Both the position numbers and the translations under genes were made by a program. Below, in pieces: positions 1-6,660 of a stretch of DNA of 8,026 nucleotides (position 1 is the stretch's first letter; each line of letters starts with the position of its first letter). The notes under the pieces are model-generated. The model made no database searches. It saw nothing but the letters and a program-made list of their open reading frames with translations, and had not been told where the DNA came from. The DNA is from JASDSY01 sp041441465 (GTDB lineage Bacteria; Muiribacteriota; UBA9980): the NCBI GenBank assembly GCA_041441465.1, contig JASDSY010000036.1, positions 1 to 8,026 on the forward strand, in the 5' to 3' direction.

Positions 1-2
1 AT

Positions 3-54
3 TTGAAATATAAATAACGAATTTACAATAGTTTTGCTATGCGAAACTTAAGTA
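3..54. repeat. 52-bp terminal inverted repeat, left copy
   Basis: Bases 3-54 are an exact reverse complement of 7975-8026; base 55 does not match. The repeat includes the last sense codon and stop of the hybrid kinase (stop 50-48), so the gene ends inside it. It contains the 8-bp palindrome ACTTAAGT and an imperfect hairpin at 30-48 (8-bp stem with one T-G position, TAT loop). Read from the kinase it has no T-run after the hairpin, so it is not a textbook terminator. It could be a dispersed repeat at a contig break, a true inverted-repeat boundary, or a shared 3'-end element. Confidence 0.95.
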
Positions 55-1973
55 TAATAATTAAAATTAGACTGATTTTCGCAAATTATTTTATTAATCC
101 TCTTTTTCTTAGATTTGACGACTTTCTCTAAAATATTTTCGAAATCATTAATATCTATAGGTTTAGATATATATCCATCCATGCCTTTATCGATGCATTT
201 TTCCCTGTCGCCCTTTAGCGCGCTGGCCGTCATGGCGATTATCGGCAATTCATATCCGGCCGCCCTTAATTTTTCGGTCGTTTCATAGCCGTCCATTACG
301 GGCATCTGAACGTCCATTAAAATCACGTCAAATTGCTTTCCATTGCTGATTAAATTTAAAGCCTGCTCGCCGTTTTCAACTATAGTATATGAATGATTAT
401 TCATTTTTAAAACCTTGCCGATCAATACCCTGTTAGCTATATTGTCCTCGGCAACCAGGACGTTATAATGCAATTTCACTTTGAGCTTCATTTTTTTATT
501 TTTCAAATCATAATCATTATTGTCATGAAGCTGCAATTCATCGCCTTTTTGAGAACAAATTTCAAACGAAAATTTGCTGCCGCAATCAGGTTTGCTTTCA
601 ACGCTTATGCCGCGGCCGCCCATTAATTTTACCAGGTTATTCGATATGGCGAGGCCGAGCCCGGTGCCCCCGAATCTGCGGGTAATTGAAATATCCGCCT
701 GAGTGAACGGGTCAAAAATCAAAGATATCTGTTTTTCGGAAATTCCCATTCCAGTATCCGACACTGAAATTTTAATGGTCAATGTATCAGCCGTCTCATC
801 AATAATCTTGATTTCTATATTTACAAAACCGGCATTTGTAAATTTTACCGCATTATTAACAAGATTCAGCAATACCTGCCTTATTCTGTTCGAATCGATA
901 AGCAGCTTGTTTTTTATTCTTTCATCATAATCCAGACGCACTTCGATTCCCTTTTCCTTGGCCAGAAAGTGTGTCATACCGATAACTTCCCATATTATTT
1001 TGTGAAGGTCAAATTCGATATATTCAATTTCAAGCTTTCCAGCCTCGATTTTAGAAAAGTCGAGAATATCGTTTATAAGTGAAAGAAGCGCCTGGCCGCT
1101 TGTTTTTATGTGGCTCAAAAGTTCGATCTGGCTTTCATCAAGCTGCGTTTTATATAATATATCCGAAAAACCTATAATCGCGTTCATAGGCGTTCTTATC
1201 TCGTGGCTCATATTTGCAAGAAACGCGCTCTTCAGATTATTAATGCGCATGGCTTCGTTTCTGGCAATTTCCGCCTCGGCTTTCGCCTCTGCCAGTTCAT
1301 TGGTCCTCGATTTCACCAGATCTTCCAGTTCGCTTTGCGCCATTTTAAATAATTTCTCGGCTTCCTTTCGCATCGAAATATCGCGCGCAATGCCGATTAT
1401 GCCAATAACATCGCCAAGTTCGTTAAGCACAGGCGTTTTTATTGTTTCAAGCCACTTCTCTTCCATCGGGTCATCCGAGATCATTTCTTCAAACGTCATC
1501 GATTTTTTAGTCTTTATGACCTCATTGTCCGCCGTTATATTTTTTTGAGCAAACGCTTCCGGCCAGACATCCCTGGCTTTAAATCCTATAACCTCTTTTT
1601 CGTTTTTATTATAAGTCGCAAGAAATGCTTTATTTACCGACACAAAACTGCCGTCGATACTCTTAAACCATATTATTTCAGTCAGGCTGTCAAAAAGCGC
1701 CTTAAACCGCGTCTGGCTTTCCTTAAATTTTAAAAGGCCTTCCTGAAGCGCTAATTCAAGATAATTTTGATACTGCTCGGCGTCGTTTTCATTTACAGCA
1801 CAGCTCTCATGTATATTTTTAGTTTTAAGATTCAAACGGCTGTGAAATTCAGGAAAAACCTTAAAGAATAGGCCAAGTATTTCAAAACAGCCTATATCGT
1901 TTTCCTTAGCTTTTTGAAGTTCAAATTTCAGAGTATTAAGAATTTTATTTTTAAAAGTGGAATTGCTTTTCAT
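48..1973 (-). CDS. soluble PAS-containing hybrid histidine kinase (HisKA, HATPase_c, receiver)
   Basis: A 641-residue two-component sensor kinase that would autophosphorylate on His and pass phosphate to its own receiver Asp. Domain order: unassigned N-terminus (1-80); PAS with PAC-like end (about 85-205, finishing GIARDISMRKEAE); helical coiled-coil linker (about 201-250); HisKA with SHEIRTP, phospho-His H257; HATPase_c with N-box N370/N374, G1 DTGMG (406-410), F-box (419-423) and G2 GGTGLGLA (435-442); receiver (about 503-617) with acidic pair E509/D510, phospho-acceptor D554, T582 and K604. All key residues are present, so it should be active. There is no signal peptide or membrane segment, so sensing is probably cytoplasmic through PAS. 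The gene lies 29 bp behind the barrel gene on the same strand and probably shares its transcript. The ATG at 1973 has only a weak, distant GAGA-type Shine-Dalgarno; no other Met occurs before residue 160. No HPt or output regulator is in the window, so the target is unknown. Confidence 0.93.
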   Translation of the reverse strand: MKSNSTFKNKILNTLKFELQKAKENDIGCFEILGLFFKVFPEFHSRLNLKTKNIHESCAVNENDAEQYQNYLELALQEGLLKFKESQTRFKALFDSLTEIIWFKSIDGSFVSVNKAFLATYNKNEKEVIGFKARDVWPEAFAQKNITADNEVIKTKKSMTFEEMISDDPMEEKWLETIKTPVLNELGDVIGIIGIARDISMRKEAEKLFKMAQSELEDLVKSRTNELAEAKAEAEIARNEAMRINNLKSAFLANMSHEIRTPMNAIIGFSDILYKTQLDESQIELLSHIKTSGQALLSLINDILDFSKIEAGKLEIEYIEFDLHKIIWEVIGMTHFLAKEKGIEVRLDYDERIKNKLLIDSNRIRQVLLNLVNNAVKFTNAGFVNIEIKIIDETADTLTIKISVSDTGMGISEKQISLIFDPFTQADISITRRFGGTGLGLAISNNLVKLMGGRGISVESKPDCGSKFSFEICSQKGDELQLHDNNDYDLKNKKMKLKVKLHYNVLVAEDNIANRVLIGKVLKMNNHSYTIVENGEQALNLISNGKQFDVILMDVQMPVMDGYETTEKLRAAGYELPIIAMTASALKGDREKCIDKGMDGYISKPIDINDFENILEKVVKSKKKRINKIICENQSNFNYYT

Positions 1974-2002
1974 TTATAATATGAAAAATTCTCTTTCTAT
2001 AG

Positions 2003-2842
2003 TTAGAAATTATATTTTATAGTAGCGCCGATAGCAGGTTTTTTGCTTGCCATATCGACTTCGGTCGGCATCGAATATACCTTAGTTACTGCGCCGTTAG
2101 TGACTTCATTTCCGGCTGCAGTGCCGTACAGTTTACACGACGGAATATATTCAAAATAAATTCCATAAGTGAGGTCGTGATTATTTTTGAGTTTTATTTT
2201 CTTCTCAAGCCATATACTGAACAAACCGTAAAATTTCTTGGCGTCAAAGTCAAGAACCGTTTTAGAACTGATATTAGCCGCCGGTATGTTATTATAATAA
2301 TCAGTATGCGATGTAAAATCGATCATAGTAAACATCGCCGAAAAATTCACTTCAAGGTTATTTTTCAACTTATGTATGAATTTAGGGCCTATTCCCAAAG
2401 TTTTTGAAGTATATTCCTGCCTGAAAAACAGCGACATCATCTGGCCGTTCAAGGCATTATAAGGAGCGATTGCAGTGTTAATAGCGGCGCTTTTTTCAGT
2501 ATCGATCGAACCGTTAGCGTATGATGTCGAAATATTCAAATCTATATTTTTAGCTATCGGCTTACCCCATATAAGGCAGTAATAGCCCATCATCTTATCT
2601 TCCCATGTCTTAAAATTGCCTACCGGCGCTATTAAATTGACCTGCGCCGCAAAATTTTTTATATCATCCGTCGATTTTCCAAGTTTCGGAAAAACTCTCG
2701 CAACAGTAAAGTTATAATAAAACCCTCCGTCGGTGTCTTTTTTCAGAATTTCGGCCGAATCAGCCCGATACGCATTACTTCCGCTTAATAAAACTAATGA
2801 TGCAAAAAACATTAAAACCAAGCATTTCTGAAAAAATTTCAT
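2003..2842 (-). CDS. outer-membrane beta-barrel protein, possibly SphA/MetA-like
   Basis: A 279-residue exported protein. The N-terminus is a classical signal peptide: MKFFQK, then a hydrophobic core (about 7-20), with likely cleavage after SNA (24) or ADSA (30). The mature part has alternating polar/hydrophobic stretches rich in Tyr and Phe, and ends IKYNF with a terminal Phe, the usual BAM recognition signature of outer-membrane barrels. The APVGNF segment near residue 73 and the length recall the MetA-pathway phenol-degradation / SphA-like barrel family (PF13557), but that assignment is tentative and no substrate can be inferred. The ATG at 2842 has AAGGAG at 2855-2860, 12 nt upstream, which fixes the start. 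It is the first gene of a probable operon with the downstream kinase and is divergent from the propeller lipoprotein. No truncation is seen. Confidence 0.82.
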   Translation of the reverse strand: MKFFQKCLVLMFFASLVLLSGSNAYRADSAEILKKDTDGGFYYNFTVARVFPKLGKSTDDIKNFAAQVNLIAPVGNFKTWEDKMMGYYCLIWGKPIAKNIDLNISTSYANGSIDTEKSAAINTAIAPYNALNGQMMSLFFRQEYTSKTLGIGPKFIHKLKNNLEVNFSAMFTMIDFTSHTDYYNNIPAANISSKTVLDFDAKKFYGLFSIWLEKKIKLKNNHDLTYGIYFEYIPSCKLYGTAAGNEVTNGAVTKVYSMPTEVDMASKKPAIGATIKYNF

Positions 2843-2866
2843 AAAATTACTTTACTCCTTCATTAT

Positions 2867-2897
2867 ATTTTAAAGAAAAATTGTTATATTGTATCAA
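2867..2897 (-). promoter_or_regulatory. possible sigma70 promoter for the barrel-kinase operon
   Basis: Reading the minus strand, TTGATA (2897-2892) and TAAAAT (2872-2867) are separated by 19 bp and lie upstream of the AAGGAG ribosome site of the barrel gene. The spacer is longer than the ideal 17 bp and the region is very AT-rich, so chance matches are likely. A TATAAT at 2867-2862 has no good -35 at 17 bp. Confidence 0.3.
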
Positions 2898-3022
2898 AAA
2901 AAAGCCTGCTTGTAAATAAATTATTAATACGCGCTAAATTTGAAATCAATCCGACAAAAAACTAATGTTTATTATCATAAAACCGATTTATATTAAGGAT
3001 AATTTTAATTCAGGCGGAGCAA

Positions 3023-4240
3023 ATGACATTTGATACAATAAAAAACAAATTAAAATCGTTAATCGCACTCACATCCAGAAAACGATATTATAATTTCATT
3101 GCCATTTTCGCGGCTGTTATTTTCTTATCCGGCTGTTCCGAATATTCAACCAACGAAATGTTCAGTCCGTACTCTCAGCCGGAGCAGGTTAAAAATCCAG
3201 CAAAATGGCAATACATAGGAGATATCGATGCGGACGGAATAGCGTCCGTCGAAAAAACCTGCGTATGGGTCGATAAAATGACGCCTTACGCGGCTTATCT
3301 CGATTCAGGCGCCGGCGGGAAAATATCTGTAATGAAATTTAATGACATTATATGGGAGCCGCTCGGGCCGAAGTGGATTTCCGACTCTTCCTCGTCATAT
3401 CCTGCATTTTCAATAAAAAATGGAAAATATTACGCCGCATTTTGCGACGGCGGCGATTCGTCAAGAATCAATTTCTTGCGGTATAATTCTCCATTAGACT
3501 GGGGCCGTCTCGGAAGCAATGTCATATCCTCAAAACCTACCAGTTTCTGCTCGATGGATATCTCAGACACCGGAATATTTTACGTTGCTTACTGCGATAA
3601 CGAATATAACGACAGAGTTTGCATAAAACAATTCAACGCCAACGGCCGCGACTGGGAAGCCGCCGGAAATGCCGACATTTATAATTATAAAGTCAGCGGC
3701 ACGATAATATCTGTAAGCCAGAATGTTCCGTATGTCGCATTTATTGATAAAGACAGATACGGTTCGAACGGAAAAATTTTTGTAATGAAATTAAACATGA
3801 CATCGAACAAATGGGAAATGCTCGGATCCGGGGGAATAGGCAGCGGTTCGGCCGCATACCTCGATTTTAAAGTATCCGATGAAGGCGTACCGTATATCGC
3901 ATTTTGCGAAGGCTCAAATAACTCTAAACTTCGCGTCATGAAATTTTTAAATAATTCATGGAGTTATATCGAAAATAACGGCGTTTCATCAGGTCCGGCA
4001 ACATACTCGAAAATTTATATTTATAACTCCATGCCGTACGTCGCTTACTGTGATTACGTAAATAACCAGAAATTAACGGTCGCCTGCTATGACGGTAAAA
4101 CCTGGAAAAATATAGGCGGCGCAGGCTTTACCCCCGGCGCCATCACAAATATTTCCCTTTTCGTTCACTATTCAGCGCCTTATGTGGCGTTCTGCGATAA
4201 AACGTCAAACGATAAAATAAGAGTCATGAAATACGAATAA
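3023..4240 (+). CDS. secreted lipoprotein with a predicted seven-bladed beta-propeller
   Basis: A 405-residue protein of unknown function. A lipoprotein signal is clear: basic n-region to R21, hydrophobic stretch (about 25-35), lipobox LSGC with Cys38 as the lipidated residue. Ser at +2 would favour outer-membrane sorting under the Lol rule. After a short linker the protein is seven repeats of 48-54 residues marked by Y-x-A-[FY]-x-[DE] starting at Y89, Y137, Y187, Y237, Y291, Y339 and Y387. Each is followed by a K-[IL]-x-V-M-K-[FY]-like strand and usually W-x-x-[LI]-G. The N-terminal KWQYIG (61-66) resembles the W-x-x-[LI]-G strand and could close the ring with the last repeat, which ends at the C-terminus in VMKYE. 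Such propellers normally bind proteins, sugars or ligands; no catalytic motif is seen. The ATG at 3023 follows GGCGGAG (3013-3019) with only 3 nt between GGAG and ATG, which is tight, but no better in-frame start exists before the hydrophobic segment. It is transcribed divergently from the barrel-kinase pair. Confidence 0.85.
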   Translation: MTFDTIKNKLKSLIALTSRKRYYNFIAIFAAVIFLSGCSEYSTNEMFSPYSQPEQVKNPAKWQYIGDIDADGIASVEKTCVWVDKMTPYAAYLDSGAGGKISVMKFNDIIWEPLGPKWISDSSSSYPAFSIKNGKYYAAFCDGGDSSRINFLRYNSPLDWGRLGSNVISSKPTSFCSMDISDTGIFYVAYCDNEYNDRVCIKQFNANGRDWEAAGNADIYNYKVSGTIISVSQNVPYVAFIDKDRYGSNGKIFVMKLNMTSNKWEMLGSGGIGSGSAAYLDFKVSDEGVPYIAFCEGSNNSKLRVMKFLNNSWSYIENNGVSSGPATYSKIYIYNSMPYVAYCDYVNNQKLTVACYDGKTWKNIGGAGFTPGAITNISLFVHYSAPYVAFCDKTSNDKIRVMKYE

Positions 4241-4338
4241 AAAAAACTTTTTTCTCGCTCACTTGGTCCTCGGTGCCAGGCCCGACCTTCGACCACAAGT
4301 GCACCTGCGGAATCGTTCGCTCTTAAAAAGTTTTTTTT
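4239..4338. repeat. 100-bp element with 14-bp inverted arms and an inner GC-rich dyad
   Basis: Bases 4239-4252 (A8-C-T5) are the exact reverse complement of 4325-4338 (A5-G-T8). Between them a GC-rich segment holds an imperfect dyad, CACTTG-GTC (4260-4268) against GAC-CA-CAAGTG (4291-4301), 6+3 bp with a 2-nt bulge. The left arm starts in the stop codon of the lipoprotein gene. The layout suggests a folded RNA, a terminator-like structure or a small non-autonomous repeat; the arms are low complexity, so their complementarity is weaker evidence than the length implies. Confidence 0.5.
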
Positions 4339-4394
4339 GTATTTTTTTGACTACCTTACTTATTCAGCAGCTCACGCCAATCCCTAGCTCCGCC
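4312..4394 (+). repeat. intergenic repeat, copy 1
   Basis: This copy pairs with the one at 4542-4633. Block A (4312-4355; ATCGTTCGCTC, then A5-G-T8, GTAT, a T-run and GACTACC) matches the second copy except for one substitution and one T indel. Block B (4365-4383, CAGCAGCTCACGCCAATCC) is identical in both. The spacer between blocks is 9 nt here and 18 nt in copy 2. The ends GCTCCGCC also match. The indels are not multiples of three throughout, so conservation looks non-coding. Function is unknown. Confidence 0.9.
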
Positions 4395-4541
4395 GGCGCC
4401 GTTCGTCTTTGCCCTCCCTGGCGCTCACGGCATTAGGGCCTCCATTCCCGTCATCCGAAATGTCCTTCAACAATTGGCATTCATAAATTTATATTTTTGT
4501 GAATTTAAAACTTTATATTGTTTTACACTCTCTTTAAAAGG

Positions 4542-4633
4542 ATCGTTCGCTCGTAAAAAGTTTTTTTTTGTATTTTTTTGACTACCCAACTTATATTTTA
4601 TTCTCAGCAGCTCACGCCAATCCTGGCTCCGCC
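4542..4633 (+). repeat. intergenic repeat, copy 2
   Basis: Second copy of the repeat at 4312-4394, in the same orientation and 230 bp away. Block A is 4542-4586, the variable spacer 4587-4604, and block B 4605-4623 followed by a diverged GGCTCCGCC end. The sequence on either side of the two copies is unrelated, so this looks like two insertions or retained copies of one element and not a simple local duplication of a longer segment. Confidence 0.9.
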
Positions 4634-4681
4634 TGCCGTTAGAATAAAAGGCCGAATCATTAAACTAAAAAGTATTCCATG

Positions 4682-4779
4682 CTATATAATAATTTTAACT
4701 TTCAATTGAGAGTGATCAAAAGATGAAAATGTGCTAACTGTAAGACTCTTCACCTTCGGACGCAAATGTTATTATATAG
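4682..4779. repeat. 98-bp element with 11-bp terminal inverted repeats
   Basis: CTATATAATAA at 4682-4692 is the exact reverse complement of TTATTATATAG at 4769-4779. Inside the left part is a 16-bp near-perfect palindrome at 4698-4713 centred on CAATTG, with one T-G position. No target-site duplication is evident in the flanks. The size and ends fit a MITE-like remnant or a structured transcript; the AT-rich ends also resemble -10 boxes facing each way. No open frame of note lies within it. Confidence 0.5.
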
Positions 4780-4871
4780 TCATATCATAAATTCGCGCGG
4801 CCGATGAAACTAAAATACGACAAAATCAAACGACAGCAGCACCAAAAACAACGGTAGATATAACCGGGATT

Positions 4872-4924
4872 AAAAAGAGGGCGCGGGGGAAATCAAAGGG
4901 TTCTCAACCCTTTGTGTCCCCCGC
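4872..4924 (-). terminator. probable rho-independent terminator of htrA
   Basis: A two-part hairpin: the outer stem GCGGGGGA (4883-4890) pairs with TCCCCCGC (4917-4924), and the inner stem CAAAGGGTT (4894-4902) pairs with AACCCTTTG (4906-4914), with a CTC loop. On the minus strand it begins 40 nt after the htrA stop and is followed, after 6 nt, by TTTTT (4876-4872). The T-run is a little further from the stem than is ideal. There is no T-run on the plus-strand side, so it should not terminate plus-strand transcripts by itself. It could also be a REP-like repeat. Confidence 0.55.
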
Positions 4925-4964
4925 ACTAAAATCATAAGTATCACGACACTAATAAAAAAAGAAA

Positions 4965-6650
4965 TTACCATTCATTAAAGAACTGCTCGATAAACCTTCT
5001 TAAATGTTCATCCTGCATAGAACCGCCCTGATTCGGATACACATATACTCTGCGCTGAATTCCCTGATTTCTCGTACCCTGGGTTCCATTGCCGTTAATA
5101 TTTTGCTTATTATCCATATTAAATTTCTTTTCAGGCCTGTCGATGCTGACATATCTTGATACGCCATTATTTAACACAACAAACACGAAATTTTTATTTT
5201 CCTTGTTTTTGTCGAGATATTCACGCATCTGTTTCTTGTTTTCAATTTTTTGAGAATCGATCTGGATTATGATATCGCCCTTTTGCAGCCTGTCATTGAC
5301 CGGCGACGACTGTTCAATATCGGTTATCAAAACACCGGTTTCTTCATCAGACAGCTTCAATTCACCCTTTAACTCGGCTGGAATATCGCTCGTGAATATA
5401 CCGAACAATTCATATTCGAATGCCTTCAATTCATCTTTTTTAGACGGTTTAATTTCAGTTTCGCCGTTTTCATCTTCCGCCGCCTCAAACTGATCTCCGG
5501 CCGGCATTTTTTCCGTGATTACCTTCAATTCGACAGGGCTGCCATTTCTTATAACTTTAACAACTGAAGATTTCCCGACCGGAATCTTTGAAATTGCCTG
5601 AGTCAATTGATTCCTATCTTTTATTTCAGCGCCGTCAACCCCCACTATAATATCGCCGCGCTTGATTCCAGCCTTATAAGCCGGCGAATTTTTTACGACC
5701 GAGCCGACAAGCGCGCCGTTTGAAACCTTAAAAGTCTTTTGAAGATCAGGCGTAAGTTCCTGCAAGTAAAAACCGAACCACGAACGTACGACTTCTTTAT
5801 TTTTGATTAACTGGTCAACTATACCTTTACATAAGTTTGACGATATGGCAAAGCCGAGGCCCTGACCGAAAGGAATTATGGCCGTATTTATACCTATAAC
5901 GGTACCGCTCAGCGATACAAGCGGCCCGCCTGAATTTCCCGGATTAATTGAAGCGTCAGTTTGTATAAGATTATCGTAATTACGTTCTTGCTGAATTGCA
6001 AGCGTCCTGTTTAAAGCTGAAATAACGCCGCAGGTTACGGTATGCTCGAGGCCGAACGGATTACCGATAGCAATTACCCACTGCCCGACCCTTAATTTAT
6101 CGGAATCGCCAAGTTCGGCGAACGGTAAATTATCAGAATCAATTTTTATGACGGCAAGGTCGGTTTTTCTGTCTTTGCCTATAAGTCTGGCGCTGAATTT
6201 ACGCTTATCAAGAAGAGTGACATCTATCTTATCGGCGTCGCCCACGACATGCTCGTTAGTGAGTATATATCCGTCCTTATTTATGATAACACCTGATCCG
6301 CTTCCTTTTTGAGGAAATATCCTGTCCGAATAAGGATCATCGAACCCCCAGCCCCATAAATTTTGGCGTCTTACTTTAATTTCCTTCACGGTGCTTATAA
6401 ATACAACCGCCGGAGAAACTTTTTCAGCCACATCGGCAACTATCTCGGCGCCGTTATTAACGGGAATCGCGCTTCCTTTAGCGTATGCCGCACCAGAAGT
6501 TATACTGACAGTGCATGCCAAAAACAAAACAAGCAAAATTAACGACATAATAAACTTCGGCATATTACTCAAAGGATTCCGTAGATGGTTAAATTTGAAA
6601 AAAAGAGCCAACAAATTTGACATTTTTTTTGTAAATAACGAGTTTGACAT
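4965..6650 (-). CDS. degP: periplasmic HtrA/DegP-type serine protease with two PDZ domains
   Basis: A 561-residue envelope protease/chaperone that would degrade or refold misfolded periplasmic proteins. The N-terminus has a long polar n-region (1-30), a hydrophobic signal core (about 33-50) and a likely cleavage site after AAYA (57). The trypsin-like domain (about 65-285) has the full triad: H134 in TNEHVV, D164 in KTDLAV and S240 in GNSGGP. PDZ1 spans about 285-380 and PDZ2 about 410-505, joined by an acidic/lysine-rich linker (386-410). An unusual tail (about 506-561), rich in Asn, Gln and Gly, ends FIEQFFNEW and could act as a PDZ ligand (inference). The start is set at the ATG 6650-6648, which has AGGAGG 10 nt upstream; the longer frame back to 6734 would begin upstream of the promoter. 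ATGTCAAA recurs at codon 10, and MPKFIM (residue 30) is a weaker alternative start. The gene is divergent from rpiB and convergent with the lipoprotein. The symbol denotes the family; degQ or mucD would be equally apt. Confidence 0.95.
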   Translation of the reverse strand: MSNSLFTKKMSNLLALFFKFNHLRNPLSNMPKFIMSLILLVLFLACTVSITSGAAYAKGSAIPVNNGAEIVADVAEKVSPAVVFISTVKEIKVRRQNLWGWGFDDPYSDRIFPQKGSGSGVIINKDGYILTNEHVVGDADKIDVTLLDKRKFSARLIGKDRKTDLAVIKIDSDNLPFAELGDSDKLRVGQWVIAIGNPFGLEHTVTCGVISALNRTLAIQQERNYDNLIQTDASINPGNSGGPLVSLSGTVIGINTAIIPFGQGLGFAISSNLCKGIVDQLIKNKEVVRSWFGFYLQELTPDLQKTFKVSNGALVGSVVKNSPAYKAGIKRGDIIVGVDGAEIKDRNQLTQAISKIPVGKSSVVKVIRNGSPVELKVITEKMPAGDQFEAAEDENGETEIKPSKKDELKAFEYELFGIFTSDIPAELKGELKLSDEETGVLITDIEQSSPVNDRLQKGDIIIQIDSQKIENKKQMREYLDKNKENKNFVFVVLNNGVSRYVSIDRPEKKFNMDNKQNINGNGTQGTRNQGIQRRVYVYPNQGGSMQDEHLRRFIEQFFNEW

Positions 6651-6660
6651 TTTAAAAATT

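Larger units (their letters stand above)
4241..4964. other. gene-free convergent intergenic region, repeat-rich
   Basis: This 724-bp stretch lies between the 3' ends of the propeller lipoprotein (plus) and htrA (minus). No open frame with a ribosome site and plausible composition is seen on either strand. Its base composition is patchy: GC-rich islands (4254-4320, 4381-4460, 4881-4925) sit in AT-rich DNA, unlike the neighbouring genes. It holds an inverted-arm element, two copies of a longer repeat, a 98-bp element with terminal inverted repeats and a strong hairpin, each listed separately. The GC-rich part at about 4391-4465 is not repeated within the window and could be remnant coding or repeat DNA. 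Confidence 0.8.

Noticed and set aside
1108..1548. A 146-codon open frame on the plus strand, antisense to the hybrid kinase
   Set aside because: It lies wholly inside the kinase gene, which has all its domain motifs intact. Its product is a Ser/Ile-rich translation with no recognisable domain, as expected of an antisense shadow.
2943..3022. A sigma70 promoter for the propeller lipoprotein
   Set aside because: TTGAAA (2940-2945) has only TAATGT at the right distance. Several weak AT-rich alternatives exist and none stands out.
4371..4465. Coding-looking minus-strand frames (DWRELLNK, DGNGGPNAVSAREG) in the GC-rich island
   Set aside because: Each frame is short and lacks a start or is cut by stops. 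Only six residues are shared with the second repeat copy, and indels break the frame, so I treat it as non-coding or remnant.
4682..4779. A tRNA, CRISPR unit or riboswitch in the intergenic gap
   Set aside because: No cloverleaf, no regularly spaced repeats and no known riboswitch core were seen; the two longer repeats are only two copies and unevenly built.
4804..4857. A 17-codon basic open frame on the plus strand (MKLKYDKIK...)
   Set aside because: No ribosome site precedes it, it has no recognisable features and it lies in repeat-rich intergenic DNA.
6513..6524. Possible lipobox (FLAC) in the HtrA signal peptide
   Set aside because: Position -3 is Phe and -2 is Leu, which does not fit the L-[AST]-[GA]-C pattern. 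An AYA signal peptidase I site follows the core.
6631..6650. Partial resemblance to the terminal repeat (TAAATAACGA...TTT)
   Set aside because: Only about ten contiguous bases match in AT-rich sequence and they lie within the htrA start region. Chance is sufficient.
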